Source of the DNA: Cloacibacterium caeni_C | GTDB taxonomy: Bacteria; Bacteroidota; Bacteroidia; Flavobacteriales; Weeksellaceae | Assembly: GCA_002422665.1 (NCBI GenBank) | Contig: DITA01000147.1 | Coordinates: forward strand, 1-5,945 | DNA: 5,945 bases | Direction of reading: 5' to 3' | Shown here: positions 5,585 to 5,945 of the stretch, piece after piece | Layout: every line of letters starts with the position of its first letter | How positions within the stretch are numbered: the stretch's first letter is position 1 | The notes under the pieces: model-generated | Told to the model about the DNA's origin: nothing | The model's database searches: none | Seen by the model: only the letters and a program-made list of their open reading frames with translations | Made by a program: the position numbers and the translations under genes

Positions 5585-5592
5585 CAAATATA
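5585..5592 (-). promoter_or_regulatory. Bacteroidota-type -7 box (TATATTTG) for the LRR gene
   Basis: On the - strand TATATTTG, followed by CA, matches the TAnnTTTG consensus exactly and lies 22 bases before the TTG start at 5562, giving a leader of roughly 15 bases. A TTTTTTTG string upstream (5623-5630) is about 30 bases away, too far for the normal -33 element, so the upstream contact is unclear. Confidence 0.65.
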
Positions 5593-5623
5593 AAATATAA
5601 ATTAAAAAATAAGCATTTTTATC

Positions 5624-5657
5624 AAAAAAAGAAGTGTTACATTTTGAGTAACACTTC
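5624..5657 (-). terminator. Intrinsic terminator of the dps remnant
   Basis: GAAGTGTTAC (5631-5640) and GTAACACTTC (5648-5657) are perfect 10-bp inverted repeats with a 7-base loop. Read on the - strand the stem is followed by seven T residues (5630-5624). It lies 22 bases after the stop of the dps remnant and separates it from the LRR gene promoter. Confidence 0.9.
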
Positions 5658-5679
5658 GTCATAATTATTTGAAAAGTAA

Positions 5680-5817
5680 TTATTTACTTAAGTAAGCATT
5701 ATACATCCATACTAATTTCTCCTGTTCGGTAATGTATCCACTCATTTGTGCATTGGTTTCTTCGTCTCCAGCTTGGTCTGTAATTTCTAAATGATCTCTC
5801 TGGATATCAATAATTGT
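5680..5817 (-). pseudogene. dps: Truncated dps (ferritin-like DNA-protection protein), C-terminal end only
   Basis: On the - strand 45 codons and a TAA stop (5680-5682) encode a tail with the segments I-Q-R-D-H-L-E-I-T-D, A-G-D-E-E-T-N-A-Q-M and E-Q-E-K-L-V-W-M-Y-N-A-Y-L. This is the usual C-terminal end (last helix) of Bacteroidota Dps proteins, which are about 155-160 residues and oxidise and store iron in a 12-subunit shell. The frame is closed by a TAA at 5820-5818, and no Dps-like sequence appears in any frame beyond it within the window. The helices carrying the ferroxidase His/Asp/Glu residues are therefore missing, and no start codon is available. The terminator is intact and the remnant has no further frameshift, which points to a fairly recent truncation or a join in the assembly. 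I rely on recalled Dps sequences for this identification. Confidence 0.75.
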
Positions 5818-5945
5818 TTAAATAAATAATGTAGAATCTTTTTATAATTTAAGAGATATAAAATCAAAAAGATGATGCATGTGTATAATGTGATGCAATA
5901 GATAAAGAAGTCAGATGTGATTTTTTGAAAAATATTACAAATAAT
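5787..5945 (-). CDS. Open hydrophobic frame running off the window edge, C-terminal end of an unknown protein (doubtful)
   Basis: From the window edge to a TAG at 5789-5787, 52 codons are open on the - strand. The residues are mostly Ile, Leu, Phe, Tyr, Cys and Lys; a stretch of about 22 residues (D-F-F-I-Y-C-I-T ... I-L-Y-L-L-N-Y-K-K) could be a membrane helix followed by a basic tail. The last ten sense codons and the stop lie inside the dps remnant in a different frame, so if real it is a gene whose end was replaced by dps sequence. AT-rich DNA tends to give such hydrophobic translations, so it may be meaningless. The rest of this DNA (5818-5945) shows no gene on the + strand. Confidence 0.25.
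   Translation of the reverse strand: MICNIFQKITSDFFIYCITLYTCIIFLILYLLNYKKILHYLFKQLLISREII

Overview
The window looks like a chromosomal piece of a flavobacterium (phylum Bacteroidota). The reasons are the AT-rich DNA, promoter elements of the TAnnTTTG type instead of TATAAT, no Shine-Dalgarno sequences ahead of the starts, two lipoprotein signal peptides, and a secreted protein with a type IX secretion (T9SS type A) C-terminal sorting domain. Protein style suggests the Chryseobacterium/Cloacibacterium neighbourhood (Weeksellaceae). That placement is an impression and was not tested.

Layout. On the + strand, bases 2-91 hold the 3' end of a gene for an Ala-rich protein built on a VDSAA-x-x repeat, closed by a strong terminator. 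A 313-base gap (92-404) follows, with a second weak hairpin, a set of TTTACAA half-sites and a good promoter. Then comes a complete paralogue of the first gene (405-689), a small lipoprotein with the same heptad repeat plus a Lys/Glu/Ala-rich tail. Its terminator (712-741) also lies at the end of a converging run of genes.

From 740 to 5562 five genes lie head to tail on the - strand. In transcription order they are: a secreted leucine-rich-repeat protein with an Ig-like segment and T9SS signal; a lipoprotein carrying a YCII-like domain; a DUF1801 (YdhG-like) protein 2 bp downstream of it; an RmuC-family membrane-anchored coiled-coil/nuclease-fold protein; and a SpoU/TrmH-family RNA 2'-O-methyltransferase. 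Gaps are 38, 2, 49 and 90 bp (using the starts chosen here) and no terminator hairpin is visible between them, so read-through is plausible, although promoter-like boxes occur in several gaps. Only the 2-bp pair strongly suggests coupled expression. The gene functions do not combine into an obvious pathway.

At the right edge (- strand) is the last ~46 codons of a Dps ferritin-like gene with its terminator intact. The reading frame is cut by a stop at 5818-5820, beyond which Dps similarity disappears in all three frames. The very AT-rich DNA beyond carries an open hydrophobic frame that runs off the window and stops inside the dps remnant. This junction (deletion, insertion or assembly join) is the oddest structural feature. 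The tandem, internally homogenised VDSAA-repeat genes are the other point of real interest. I see no CRISPR array, tRNA, rRNA, recognisable transposase or obvious defence system.
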